64,000 nt of DNA from Tateyamaria sp. ANG-S1 (GCF_000814025.1 NZ_JWLL01000006.1:806001-870000); one strand, 5' to 3'. Numbered from the stretch's first letter, positions 1 to 8,182 are shown. The notes: generated from the letters alone by a model not told the origin. Numbers and translations: made by a program.

Positions 1-810
1 GTGCAGCGCACCTTCTACTATATATCAGGCATTACGCTGGCCGCTCTGCTGATGGTGTTCGGGTCGGGCATGGCGCTGAACATTCGCGAGCGGCGTCTGG
101 CGGACGCCAAGCTGAAGAAGCTGACCCAGCGTGTGTTTGACGCGCAGGAAGAGGAACGTGGCCGTGTGGCGCGCGAATTGCATGACGGGATCAGCCAGAT
201 CCTTGTGGGCGTGCGCTACGCGCTCGACAGTGCGCGGCGGCGTCTGGACAAGGGCAATGGTGATCCGACCACGCCCCTGACCCAAGGCATCGAAAACCTG
301 GGCACCGCGATTTCCGAGGTCCGGCGCATCAGCCGTGACCTGCGCCCCGGTGCGCTGGATGATCTGGGGCTTGGCCCGGCGCTGAAGGCACTGGTGGAGG
401 ATTTTGCCACCCGCACCGGCGTTGAAACGGAGTTCAATACGGTGGTGTTCCGAAACCGGCTGGATCAGGACGCCAAGATCGCGCTTTACCGGATTGCGCA
501 GGAGGCACTGACCAATATCGAGCGGCATGCGGCGGCGACATATGTGTCCGTGGACATCCGCGGCCACAAGCGCGGCGCGACGCTGCGCATTTCGGACAAT
601 GGTGTCGGGCTGGACCGGACGCTGAGCCGCCGATCCTCAGGCATCGGGTTGCGCAATATGCAGGAACGGGTCGAGCAACTGGACGGCACCTTGCGTATCC
701 TGTCAGGTGCCGGGCCCGATGGTGGTACGGTGATCGAGGCGACTGTCCCCTTGACCCATCTGTTGCCGCCCGAAACCGCGACGACCAAGAAGGAGCGCGC
801 ACGCGCATGA
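1..810 (+). CDS. NarX/DegS-type sensor histidine kinase, C-terminal part (5' end outside window)
   Basis: The visible 269 residues start with a membrane segment (about residues 5-27), then a short linker and a HisKA_3 dimerisation domain with the phospho-acceptor in the motif ELHDG (His61 here). A HATPase_c domain follows, with an N-box (EALTNIERHA) and G-boxes (DNGVGL, GIGLRNM). The frame is open at base 1, and a membrane helix directly before the kinase core usually follows a periplasmic sensor domain, so I treat the gene as truncated by the window rather than started at the GTG. Its stop overlaps the start of the following response regulator by 4 bases (ATGA), so the two form a translationally coupled two-component pair. 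The signal sensed cannot be told from this part. Confidence 0.9.
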   Translation: MQRTFYYISGITLAALLMVFGSGMALNIRERRLADAKLKKLTQRVFDAQEEERGRVARELHDGISQILVGVRYALDSARRRLDKGNGDPTTPLTQGIENLGTAISEVRRISRDLRPGALDDLGLGPALKALVEDFATRTGVETEFNTVVFRNRLDQDAKIALYRIAQEALTNIERHAAATYVSVDIRGHKRGATLRISDNGVGLDRTLSRRSSGIGLRNMQERVEQLDGTLRILSGAGPDGGTVIEATVPLTHLLPPETATTKKERARA

Positions 811-1451
811 CCGACACTATTCGCGTTCTTATCGTTGACGATCATCCGATGGTCGCCCAGGGCATTCAATCCGTGCTGGAGGATCAGGACGGGATCAGCG
901 TTGTCGGCACCCTAAGCAACGGCCGCATGCTGATGGACCAGTTGGATGATTTTGACCCCGACGTGATCCTGATGGATCTGAACATGCCTGAAATGGGCGG
1001 GCTGACGGCCACCGAACTGGTGTTGGAGAAGCGCCCGGGCACCCGGATTCTGATCCTGTCGATGCATGACAGTCCCGAATATATCTCGTCCGCGCTGAGC
1101 CATGGGGCGATGGGCTATGTCCTGAAGGACGTGCCCACGGAGGAGATCGCCGAGGCGGTCGAGACCGTGATGAAGGGCGAACGGTACCTGTGCACGGGGG
1201 CCGAGGGGGCGATTGCGCCCAAGCGGTCGGACACGGCCGGTGCGCTGACGGGGCGCGAACAGACGATCCTGCTGCAACTGGCACAAGGGCTATCAAACAA
1301 AGAGGTGGCGATTGCACTCGACATCTCGGTCCGGACGGTCGAGACGCATCGCAAGAATATCAAGCGGAAGCTCGGCATATCCTCGACCGCTGGTTTGACG
1401 CGCTATGCGTTGGAGCATGGGGTGTTGCAGGGGACGGGAAACGCGCTGTAG
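807..1451 (+). CDS. NarL/FixJ-type response regulator
   Basis: 214 residues. The receiver domain has the acidic pair Asp11/Asp12, phospho-acceptor Asp57 in MDLNMPEMGG and a conserved Lys in YVLKD. A LuxR-type helix-turn-helix fills the C-terminus (about 145-205, LTGREQTILLQLAQG then SVRTVETHRKNIKRKL). Its ATG overlaps the kinase stop codon, making it the cognate regulator. NarL-family regulators bind DNA as dimers after phosphorylation. The targets are not visible; no obvious tandem heptamer sites were noticed nearby. Confidence 0.93.
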   Translation: MTDTIRVLIVDDHPMVAQGIQSVLEDQDGISVVGTLSNGRMLMDQLDDFDPDVILMDLNMPEMGGLTATELVLEKRPGTRILILSMHDSPEYISSALSHGAMGYVLKDVPTEEIAEAVETVMKGERYLCTGAEGAIAPKRSDTAGALTGREQTILLQLAQGLSNKEVAIALDISVRTVETHRKNIKRKLGISSTAGLTRYALEHGVLQGTGNAL

Positions 1452-1499
1452 CCGCCCGGCACTAACCATTTCTACATTCATTGCTGGCAAGTGGGGTAT

Positions 1500-2273
1500 A
1501 TGGTGCACCCATTGCCGAAACCCCTGGTCGTCGAAACGGACGCGGAACGATTTGCGCAGCGCAGATCGGCCATTGATCTGATTGCAACAACCCGTGCGCG
1601 TACGATCCGCGCGGCACTCTTTGGCAGCTATCTGTTTCGGGTCAATCCGCTGGGCCCCGAAGATGCCGAGACGCGGGCGCAGTGGCGCACTGTTCTGCGG
1701 GAACAGGATGAGGCGGTGGCGCGTGCAGCGTCGCTGGTGCAGGGCAGCGACCCGTTGCAGGATGTTCCGGGCTGGGTGTGTGACTGGATTGGTCAGCATG
1801 GCGCGGCCCACCCGCGCTCTGTCACGGCCTTTGTTGAGATGCGGGATTTGACCCATGCGGTCGTGATCGCCGCGGAGGGCGATGATGTGCGTCAGATGCG
1901 CGATGCGCTGGCGGAGCATTTGCGCGTTGGGCGCGGTGGGTTCTTTGAAAAGGTGACTGCGTTCTGCGACGGGTTGTGGGCCGATCTGGATGCCACGCGG
2001 CATCAGGAGGTGGAACATGCCGCTGCCGCCGGTCAGGCCATCACCAAAACCCTGGGCCGTCTGGAGCAGATCGGCAAGCATGTGCGGCTGGTGTCGCTGA
2101 ACGCCTCGGTCGAGGCGGCGCGCGTTGGTGATGCGGGCCGGGGCCTGGGCGTGATTGCGGTTGAGTTCAAGACGCTGGCCGAAGAGATTCAGATGCTGGC
2201 CACGACCGCGCGTCGGGATATTGCCGCGATGACCGGCAATCCGGCTGATTTGGGGTCGTCACCCCGCCGCTAA
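1500..2273 (+). CDS. Soluble protein with an MCP-like signalling hairpin tip
   Basis: 257 residues from the ATG at 1500; an in-frame GTG at 1491 would add three. No membrane segment or signal peptide is seen. Residues about 180-245 match the conserved tip of methyl-accepting chemotaxis proteins (VRLVSLNASVEAARVGDAG, then LGVIAVEFKTLAEEIQ), where CheA/CheW normally bind. The N-terminal 170 residues are not recognised. It follows the two-component pair by about 50 bases and may belong to the same transcript. A full MCP would have a longer coiled coil and a membrane anchor, so this is a short cytoplasmic variant whose partner is unknown. Confidence 0.65.
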   Translation: MVHPLPKPLVVETDAERFAQRRSAIDLIATTRARTIRAALFGSYLFRVNPLGPEDAETRAQWRTVLREQDEAVARAASLVQGSDPLQDVPGWVCDWIGQHGAAHPRSVTAFVEMRDLTHAVVIAAEGDDVRQMRDALAEHLRVGRGGFFEKVTAFCDGLWADLDATRHQEVEHAAAAGQAITKTLGRLEQIGKHVRLVSLNASVEAARVGDAGRGLGVIAVEFKTLAEEIQMLATTARRDIAAMTGNPADLGSSPRR

Positions 2274-2361
2274 ATTCGCTTCCTTTCGGTAGCCCGCGGG
2301 TTTGCGCAAGATAATTGCGCATTTTTCTGGCCCCGAGACAGATTTTTCTGGTTTTCGGCTG

Positions 2362-2390
2362 TTGACGCCCCTTGGAGCCATGCATAATGT
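2362..2390 (+). promoter_or_regulatory. Sigma-70-type promoter of the ilvB leader
   Basis: TTGACG (2362-2367), a spacer of exactly 17 bases, and TAATGT (2385-2390) make a near-consensus housekeeping promoter. Transcription would start near 2397, about 22 bases before the leader peptide. It lies 88 bases after the preceding stop, so ilv transcription starts independently of the upstream gene. Confidence 0.65.
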
Positions 2391-2418
2391 CCGCCCACGC
2401 AGTGAAGGACCGTCAGGT

Positions 2419-2466
2419 ATGACAGAACTAGTCGTCATCGTAGTGGACACGCGCATGGGCCGGTAA
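2419..2466 (+). CDS. ilvBN leader peptide (attenuation)
   Basis: This 15-codon ORF reads MTELVVIVVDTRMGR. It has an uninterrupted run of Leu-Val-Val-Ile-Val-Val codons, exactly the end products of the pathway served by the acetolactate synthase genes that follow. A Shine-Dalgarno-like AAGGA lies at 2404-2408. Its last codons (2451-2459) form one arm of a perfect 9-bp helix with 2485-2493, and an intrinsic terminator follows directly. Scarce branched-chain aminoacyl-tRNA should stall the ribosome in the Val/Ile run and change the RNA fold. Leader peptides of this kind are known for ilv operons; this reading is inferred from sequence. Confidence 0.85.
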   Translation: MTELVVIVVDTRMGR

Positions 2467-2516
2467 CGGAATTCCAGACCGACACCCATGCGCCCCCGAA
2501 ACCCGGGGGTTTTTTT
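2451..2516 (+). terminator. ilvB attenuator: leader hairpin plus intrinsic terminator
   Basis: GCGCATGGG (2451-2459) is perfectly complementary to CCCATGCGC (2485-2493). Base 2493 is shared with the terminator stem CCCCCG (2493-2498)/CGGGGG (2504-2509), which has loop AAACC and is followed by seven T (2510-2516). The first helix starts inside the leader peptide ORF, so ribosome position decides whether it forms. The helices overlap by only one base, so whether the first truly competes with the terminator is not settled by inspection. ATGCGC also recurs at 2517-2522 as an alternative partner. Confidence 0.8.
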
Positions 2517-2555
2517 ATGCGCAATGACAAACCGCAACATCGGAGCACGCGGAAC

Positions 2556-4307
2556 ATGACACGTCAAATGACCGGAGCGAAAATGGTCGTCCAAGCCCTG
2601 ATCGACCAGGGTGTGGACACGGTATTCGGATATCCCGGTGGCGCTGTGCTACCGATCTATGACGAGATCTTTCAGCAGAACTCGATCAAGCATATTTTGG
2701 TGCGGCACGAGCAGGGCGCGGTGCACGCCGCCGAGGGCTATGCCCGCGCCACGGGCAAGCCGGGTGTGTGTTTGGTGACCTCGGGCCCCGGCGCGACGAA
2801 TGCCGTGACGGGGCTGACCGATGCGCTGATGGATTCGATCCCGATTGTGGTGCTGACGGGCCAGGTGCCGACCTTCATGATCGGGTCGGACGCCTTTCAG
2901 GAGGCTGACACGGTTGGCATCACCCGCCCCTGCACCAAGCACAACTGGCTGGTGAAGGAGACCGACAGGCTGCCCGGCGTGCTGCACGAGGCGTTTCATG
3001 TTGCCACAGCAGGCCGCCCTGGCCCTGTGCTGATCGACATCCCGAAGGACGTTCAGTTTGCCCAAGGCACGTATCAGCCGCCGAAACCGTCGACCTCGCA
3101 TTACCAGCCGCAGGTCAAGGGCGATATGGAGGCGATCACGGAGCTGGTTGCGGCCATCGAAACGGCAAAGCGGCCGATCTTTTACACCGGTGGTGGCGTG
3201 ATCAACTCCGGGCCCGGTGCGAGCCAGCTTCTGCGAGAGTTGGTGGATGCGACGGGCTTTCCCATCACTTCAACCCTCATGGGGCTGGGTTGTTATCCGG
3301 CGAGCGGCAAGCATTGGATGGGCATGCTGGGCATGCACGGGCTTTATGAAGCCAATATGGCGATGCATGACTGCGACCTGATGATCAATATCGGCGCACG
3401 CTTTGACGACCGGATCACGGGGCGCATCGACGCCTTTAGCCCGAAGTCGAAGAAGGCACATATCGACATTGACCCGTCCTCGATCAACAAGGTGATCAAG
3501 GCGGACATTCCGATTGTGGGCGATGTCGGCCACGTGCTGGAAGACATCCTGAAGGTCTGGAAGTCGCGCGGGCGCAAGACGAACCAATCCGCCGTCGCGC
3601 AATGGTGGTCAAAGATCGAGGAATGGAAGGCTGTCGATTGCCTGAAGTTCCAGCAGACCGGCAAGACCATCAAACCGCAGCACGCGCTGGCCCGGCTTGA
3701 GGCGCTGACCAAGGATCACGACCGCTATATCTGCACCGAAGTGGGCCAGCACCAGATGTGGGCCGCGCAGTATCTTGGCTTCGAGGACCCCAACCGGTGG
3801 ATGACATCGGGCGGCCTTGGCACCATGGGCTATGGCTTCCCTGCCTCTATCGGTGTGCAGATGGGCCATCCTGAGGCGCTGGTGATCAACGTCGCGGGCG
3901 AAGCGTCGTGGCTGATGAACATGCAGGAACTTGGCACGGCCATGCAGTTCAACCTGCCGGTCAAACAATTCATCCTGAACAACGAACGTCTGGGGATGGT
4001 ACGCCAGTGGCAGGAGCTGCTGCATGGCGAACGCTATTCGCATTCCTGGTCGGAAAGCCTGCCTGATTTCGTGAAGCTGGCCGAGGCGTTTGGGGCCAAG
4101 GGCATCTTGTGTTCCGACCCGGACGATCTGGATGATGCGATCATGGAGATGATCAACCATGACGGTCCGGTTCTGTTCGACTGTCTGGTGGAGAAGCACG
4201 AAAACTGCTTCCCCATGATCCCGTCGGGCAAGGCGCATAACGAGATGCTGCTGGGCGAGGCCGAGACGCAGGGTGTGATTGATGCCAAGGGGAGTGTGTT
4301 GGTCTAG
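2556..4307 (+). CDS. ilvB: Acetolactate synthase large (catalytic) subunit
   Basis: 583 residues. It makes acetolactate or acetohydroxybutyrate from pyruvate, the first common step of Val, Leu and Ile synthesis, using ThDP and FAD. The catalytic Glu sits in VRHEQGAVHAAEGYARATG. The central FAD region follows, and the ThDP/Mg motif runs from about VAGEASWLMNMQELGTAMQ to the NNERLGM segment; the usual GDGS-type motif reads AGEAS here. An ATG at 2517 directly abuts the terminator T-run, so I prefer the ATG at 2556, which follows GGAG and gives the normal family N-terminus (MTRQMTGAKMVVQALIDQGV). Expression is probably set by the attenuator just upstream. Confidence 0.95.
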   Translation: MTRQMTGAKMVVQALIDQGVDTVFGYPGGAVLPIYDEIFQQNSIKHILVRHEQGAVHAAEGYARATGKPGVCLVTSGPGATNAVTGLTDALMDSIPIVVLTGQVPTFMIGSDAFQEADTVGITRPCTKHNWLVKETDRLPGVLHEAFHVATAGRPGPVLIDIPKDVQFAQGTYQPPKPSTSHYQPQVKGDMEAITELVAAIETAKRPIFYTGGGVINSGPGASQLLRELVDATGFPITSTLMGLGCYPASGKHWMGMLGMHGLYEANMAMHDCDLMINIGARFDDRITGRIDAFSPKSKKAHIDIDPSSINKVIKADIPIVGDVGHVLEDILKVWKSRGRKTNQSAVAQWWSKIEEWKAVDCLKFQQTGKTIKPQHALARLEALTKDHDRYICTEVGQHQMWAAQYLGFEDPNRWMTSGGLGTMGYGFPASIGVQMGHPEALVINVAGEASWLMNMQELGTAMQFNLPVKQFILNNERLGMVRQWQELLHGERYSHSWSESLPDFVKLAEAFGAKGILCSDPDDLDDAIMEMINHDGPVLFDCLVEKHENCFPMIPSGKAHNEMLLGEAETQGVIDAKGSVLV

Positions 4308-4735
4308 TGAACACGCAAGATGTGTCACCTACTTCTGAACGCATCTTCGACCAACGTGTTCGGAATAGACTGATGGAGAGCATTGAAAGTTGGTGTGCAT
4401 CATCAAGCGAACTGCGAACCTACCAAGCCAGTGTTCCATATGTGCATGTTCCGAGTGAATTGGTCGAAGGTTTCTACGACTTCTTCGATCCTGAAAGAAT
4501 CGGTCCAAAACCCGACGACCCAAGTTGGGGCATATTGAGCAAGGGTGAGCTGTCTGCCACACGCGAGTTTGAAAAAAGACTTGCGTCAGTGTTGGATGAC
4601 CCGATCTTTGACCAAGGCTTGGACGTTTTTTTGGCGTCAAAGCAGTTTTACGAGTTGTCAGCAGCAGCATCGATTTGTCTTCGAGCATTCGATGCGCGTG
4701 GGAAACTGGATGAAGAAAAAGAAGATTGGCGATAG
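4307..4735 (+). CDS. Unknown 142-residue protein inserted between ilvB and ilvN
   Basis: I do not recognise a family. The GTG start overlaps the last base of the ilvB stop and follows a purine-rich AGGGGAG about a dozen bases upstream, so it could be translated by coupling. The gene ends 26 bases before the ilvN ATG. Its base composition is clearly lower in GC than ilvB and ilvN (about 48 percent in 4321-4380, counted by eye). The product looks soluble, acidic and mostly helical, with no signal peptide or membrane segment. A Pro/Asp-rich segment (GPKPDDPSW) lies in the middle. Position and composition suggest late acquisition into the operon; function unknown. Confidence 0.7.
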   Translation: MNTQDVSPTSERIFDQRVRNRLMESIESWCASSSELRTYQASVPYVHVPSELVEGFYDFFDPERIGPKPDDPSWGILSKGELSATREFEKRLASVLDDPIFDQGLDVFLASKQFYELSAAASICLRAFDARGKLDEEKEDWR

Positions 4736-4761
4736 ATCAGCCATTCAACTTGGAGATGAGA

Positions 4762-5322
4762 ATGTCCGCACTAAAGATCAAAAAAGGCTCCACCAGCCAC
4801 TCTGCTTACAACCTACGCCCCACTTTCTCGGACGTGGAAGAACGGCACACGCTGGCTGTGCTGGTCGAAAACGAACCGGGCGTTCTGGCCCGCGTCATTG
4901 GCCTGTTTTCGGGCCGCGGCTACAATATCGAAAGCCTGACCGTGGCCGAGGTGGATCACACCGGGCACCTGTCCCGCATCACCATCGTCACCGTTGGCAC
5001 GCCGCAGGTGATCGAACAGATCAAGGCGCAGCTGGGCCGGATCGTATCTGTGCATGAGGTCCATGACCTGACAGTCGAGGGGCCGTCCGTGGAACGCGAG
5101 TTGGCGATGTTCAAGGTGGCCGGTCAAGGCGACAAGCGGGTCGAGGCGCTGCGTCTGGCCGACATTTTCCGCGCCAATGTGGTCGACAGCACGCTGGAAA
5201 GCTTTGTGTTCGAGATCACCGGTGCGCCGGACAAGATCGACGCCTTTGCCGATCTGATGCGCCCGCTTGGTCTGGTGGAAGTGGCGCGCACGGGCGTGGC
5301 CGCCCTGCCCCGCGGCGACTAG
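4762..5322 (+). CDS. ilvN: Acetolactate synthase small (regulatory) subunit
   Basis: 186 residues. It binds IlvB, raises its activity and gives valine feedback inhibition. The N-terminal ACT domain is clear (TLAVLVENEPGVLARVIGLF then GYNIESLTVAEV), followed by the C-terminal ALS_ss domain (KVAGQGDKRVEALRLADIF). Of several in-frame starts I chose the ATG at 4762 because GGAG (4752-4755) lies 6 bases upstream. The stop codon overlaps the end of the convergent XRE gene, so the operon ends here with no intergenic DNA. Confidence 0.94.
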   Translation: MSALKIKKGSTSHSAYNLRPTFSDVEERHTLAVLVENEPGVLARVIGLFSGRGYNIESLTVAEVDHTGHLSRITIVTVGTPQVIEQIKAQLGRIVSVHEVHDLTVEGPSVERELAMFKVAGQGDKRVEALRLADIFRANVVDSTLESFVFEITGAPDKIDAFADLMRPLGLVEVARTGVAALPRGD

Positions 5323-6116
5323 GCGAAGGGCTCGCCCACCTTGAGCAGGCGCCGTTCGAACGGCGCCAGTTCGTCGGCTGTGCAATAGCCGGCTTTGCGC
5401 GCCGCTTCCTTGGCCGGGCCAAAGCCGGTGCCGAGATATTCGTAGACCATGCGCACAATTCGGTCGTCGCCAATCGCTTCCTTGATCGTGCGGGTCACGT
5501 AGCCAACCCAGAAATTGTTTTCGAACGATGTCACGCGGCTGAGATAGTTGAACGACGCCGTATGGGACCCGCGCCGGGAGATGAGCGCGCTGACCCCATC
5601 CTCCTGCCGCAGGATGAGGCCGCGGAATTCGCGTGCCTGCCGGGTGACGGACATACCTTGGGTGCTGAGGGCGTCGCGTGTCTCGTAGCCGCGCACGACC
5701 GTGGTGCCTTCTGCCCGGAACACGCGGACCAGCCCGGTGACGTATTTGTCCTGTTCCAGAAAGCTGCGCCGCGAGAAGCGGTAAAAGCCGGTCGGGAACA
5801 TATCCTCGTCCACTGACCCGACGCCGACGCCTACGTAGTCCTTGAGAAAGGGGCCGGTCAGGGGGTCCGCGCCTGATGCAATATTTTGCACAGGCTCAAG
5901 CAGCACGCGCGCATCCACGTCAAAGAAGTCGCAAATCCGCGCCAGAACATCCGGTCGGGGGAAGCTTTCGCCCGACAGGTAGCGGTTGAACTGGGTGCGG
6001 TTGATGCCCAGTTGTCGTGAGAGTTCGGAAATGGAGGGGTACGCCTCGGCAAGAATCCGCAGGTTTTCCCCAAACATGCTGCGCAACTCTGCAGGTGATC
6101 TGCGCATTTCGGGCAT
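5319..6116 (-). CDS. XRE-type helix-turn-helix transcriptional regulator
   Basis: 265 residues. The N-terminal HTH (about 15-70) reads LRILAEAYPSISELSRQLGINR then TQFNRYLSGESFPRPDVLARI, a typical lambda-repressor fold. The C-terminal 190 residues form a domain I cannot name; it carries many aromatic residues and may bind a ligand. The gene is convergent with ilvN, the two stops overlapping. Three similar inverted-repeat-like sites lie 47-118 bases upstream, so it probably controls itself and perhaps the divergent gene at 6343. An alternative ATG lies at 6107. Confidence 0.85.
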   Translation of the reverse strand: MPEMRRSPAELRSMFGENLRILAEAYPSISELSRQLGINRTQFNRYLSGESFPRPDVLARICDFFDVDARVLLEPVQNIASGADPLTGPFLKDYVGVGVGSVDEDMFPTGFYRFSRRSFLEQDKYVTGLVRVFRAEGTTVVRGYETRDALSTQGMSVTRQAREFRGLILRQEDGVSALISRRGSHTASFNYLSRVTSFENNFWVGYVTRTIKEAIGDDRIVRMVYEYLGTGFGPAKEAARKAGYCTADELAPFERRLLKVGEPFA

Positions 6117-6162
6117 TCGTGTCTCTTTGTTCGTGCAGTGTCTGAAATTCTGATCGTTAACG

Positions 6163-6234
6163 TGACGCCACTCAGCGACCTTTTTCGAGTCGGGTGACGC
6201 ATTTCAGCGTCAACGGTGACGCCGATTTGCAACC
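6163..6234. promoter_or_regulatory. Three spaced operator-like repeats in the XRE divergent region
   Basis: TGACGC occurs at 6163, 6195 and 6217, each followed after six bases by a GC-led half-site: GCGACC, GCGTCA and GCAACC. The middle copy is a perfect inverted repeat TGACGC-N6-GCGTCA (6195-6212). Start-to-start spacings are 32 and 22 bases, close to three and two helical turns. Location between the XRE gene and the plus-strand gene at 6343 fits an autoregulatory operator array. Confidence 0.6.
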
Positions 6235-6342
6235 ATACGATACTGTTGCCGACACAAAATGCAAGCGCACGTTGCTGACTTTGGCATGTCACAAATGTCC
6301 AGAATTGAGTTTGATTAAGGGCGTCCAACTCTGGGTAGAGCG

Positions 6343-6711
6343 ATGATTGGTGTCATACTGTGGAGCGATCCTGCAACCGAGAAAGCGGTGATCTGGTGCG
6401 AAGATCACGGCGACCTCGCATTTTTGTCCCGTGCGGACTGTCGGGATTTGCCAAATGTGTTCTTTGATGTCGGCGATGTCGTCGAATTTGACGTGGTGGC
6501 CCAAAAGAATGTGCGGCGTGTGAACCGGGTCACGAGGTTGCAGCAAAGCGTGGCCAAACCGCTGGTCGACAGCTTGGCCAACACGCCGCAGCCGAAACCG
6601 CAGCAGCCGCAGGTCGATGTATCGGATTCCGCCGAGATTATTCCCTTCCGCCTGAACCCCGCCATGCGCCCCTTGACTGCAGCCCGCCCGCAGGAGCGTC
6701 GTCGCGGCTGA
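6343..6711 (+). CDS. Small conserved hypothetical, possibly OB/cold-shock-like
   Basis: 122 residues. The N-terminal 65 residues (MIGVILWSDPATEKAVIWCE, later DVGDVVEFDVVAQKNVRRV) look like a short beta-barrel of cold-shock type, in which a surface-exposed fold reads out and ends in a V-rich strand. The remainder is a Pro/Gln-rich, probably disordered tail (NTPQPKPQQPQV) ending in basic residues. I recall similar short proteins in Rhodobacterales but know no assigned function. It is divergent from the XRE gene and shares the repeat-bearing intergenic region, so it is a candidate target of that regulator. Confidence 0.65.
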   Translation: MIGVILWSDPATEKAVIWCEDHGDLAFLSRADCRDLPNVFFDVGDVVEFDVVAQKNVRRVNRVTRLQQSVAKPLVDSLANTPQPKPQQPQVDVSDSAEIIPFRLNPAMRPLTAARPQERRRG

Positions 6712-6812
6712 CCTTCACCGCATGTCGGAGACAGCAAAGTGCTGTCGAAAATCCACGCGTCCCCTGCCCCGTGCGCTGCTAGCCTGGCCTGGCAGCAAAC
6801 AGGGGGACCGCC

Positions 6813-7967
6813 ATGGACATCACCGACATTGCAGCCGTGCGCCAGCCCATTGCGTCCGCGCACGGGCTGCCAAATGCGCACTATATTGATCAAGGGGTCT
6901 TTGACGAGGAACGCTCGGCGCTTTTGATGTCTGGGTGGTCCGGGCTGGCGGTGGCGTCGGATGTGCCTGCCGTTGGGGACGCGGTGCCCATCACCTTTCT
7001 TGGCATGCCGCTGTTACTGGTGCGGGACCGCTCGGGTCAGGTCCGGGTCTTTTACAACATTTGCCGCCATCGGGGCATGATCCTTGTCGATGCGCCGCGC
7101 CGGATCGAGGGGGCCATTCGCTGCCCCTATCACAGCTGGTGCTATTCGACCGAGGGTCAGCTTGTGTCCACGCCCCATGTGGGCGGACCCGGCCAGAACA
7201 CGGCCGAGGGGATCGACAAGGCGCTTCTGGGATTGAGGGAGGTGCGCAGCCATGTATGGATGGATGTTGTGTGGATCAACGTCTCGGGCGATGCGCCTGC
7301 GTTTGAGGAGGCCCATGCGGATTTGCTGGCGCGGTGGGCGGAGTTTGACCGCCCGCTGTATCACGGGGGTGCCGACAGCCGGTTTGAGTTGACCGTTGAG
7401 TGCAACTGGAAGCTGGCGGTCGAGAATTACTGCGAGAGCTATCACCTGCCCTGGGTGCATCCGGATCTGAACACCTATTCCCGGCTGGAGGATCACTATC
7501 ATATCGAAGCGCCGGGGCTCTATTCCGGTCAGGGCACGGTGGTTTATCGCCAGCTCAAGGGCGACGCGGGCGAGGTGTTTCCGGATTTCGAGGGGCTGGA
7601 TGCAAAGTGGGACACGGCGGCGGAGTACATCACGGCCTACCCCAACGTCCTGCTGGGCGTGCATCGGGACCATGTCTTTGTGATCATTCTGGTGCCGGAC
7701 TCGCACGCGCAAACCACGGAGAAGGTGCATCTGTACTACGCGCAGCCCGACACCGATGCGGACCTGCGGGCGCGCAACACCGCGCAGTGGAAGCAGGTGT
7801 TTGAGGAGGACATCTTTGTTGTGGAGGGGATGCAGCGCGGGCGCTATGCGCCGGGTTTTGACGGGGGGCGATTCTCTCCGGCGATGGACGGGCCCACCCA
7901 TCTGTTCCACGCCTGGGTGGCCGAGAGGATGATGGCCCATCGCGGGCAGGTGCAAGCGGCAGAATGA
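6813..7967 (+). CDS. Rieske non-haem iron oxygenase, alpha subunit
   Basis: 384 residues. The Rieske [2Fe-2S] ligands are Cys84/His86 (CRHRG) and Cys104/His107 (CPYHSW). The catalytic domain carries the mononuclear iron motif around Glu204-His216 (NYCESYHLPWVHPDLN, His211 and His216). This layout is that of aromatic-ring hydroxylating and quaternary-amine oxygenases such as choline or glycine-betaine monooxygenase; the exact substrate cannot be told. No reductase gene is adjacent, so electrons must come from a partner encoded elsewhere. A 72-residue gene overlaps its 3' end by four bases. Confidence 0.9.
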   Translation: MDITDIAAVRQPIASAHGLPNAHYIDQGVFDEERSALLMSGWSGLAVASDVPAVGDAVPITFLGMPLLLVRDRSGQVRVFYNICRHRGMILVDAPRRIEGAIRCPYHSWCYSTEGQLVSTPHVGGPGQNTAEGIDKALLGLREVRSHVWMDVVWINVSGDAPAFEEAHADLLARWAEFDRPLYHGGADSRFELTVECNWKLAVENYCESYHLPWVHPDLNTYSRLEDHYHIEAPGLYSGQGTVVYRQLKGDAGEVFPDFEGLDAKWDTAAEYITAYPNVLLGVHRDHVFVIILVPDSHAQTTEKVHLYYAQPDTDADLRARNTAQWKQVFEEDIFVVEGMQRGRYAPGFDGGRFSPAMDGPTHLFHAWVAERMMAHRGQVQAAE

Positions 7968-8182
7968 GCGGGCTGGAGGCGCGATTGCTTGCGGCGCATG
8001 CCGCGGGTGACGGCAAAGCGATGGTGGCGCTCTACTGCGAGGCGGCGTGCGTCGCGCCGAGCGAGGACGAACGCGCGTTCTTTTTAACGCAGGCGCACGT
8101 CTTTGCCATGGAAACCGCGCACCCCGATGCAGCGCGATTGAGAGACACGTTGGTTGAGATGGGGCGCGAGACGCCGCTTTAG
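7964..8182 (+). CDS. Small protein coupled to the Rieske oxygenase
   Basis: 72 residues, mostly helical, not recognised. Its ATG overlaps the oxygenase stop (ATGA), so the two are translated together. Sequence features are an Ala-rich N-terminus (EARLLAAHAAGDGKAMVALY), two Cys near residue 30 and a second helical block. The length and helix pattern would suit a small partner or a TPR-like single repeat. Its stop overlaps the end of the convergent DUF2189 gene. Function is only suggested by coupling. Confidence 0.7.
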   Translation: MSGLEARLLAAHAAGDGKAMVALYCEAACVAPSEDERAFFLTQAHVFAMETAHPDAARLRDTLVEMGRETPL

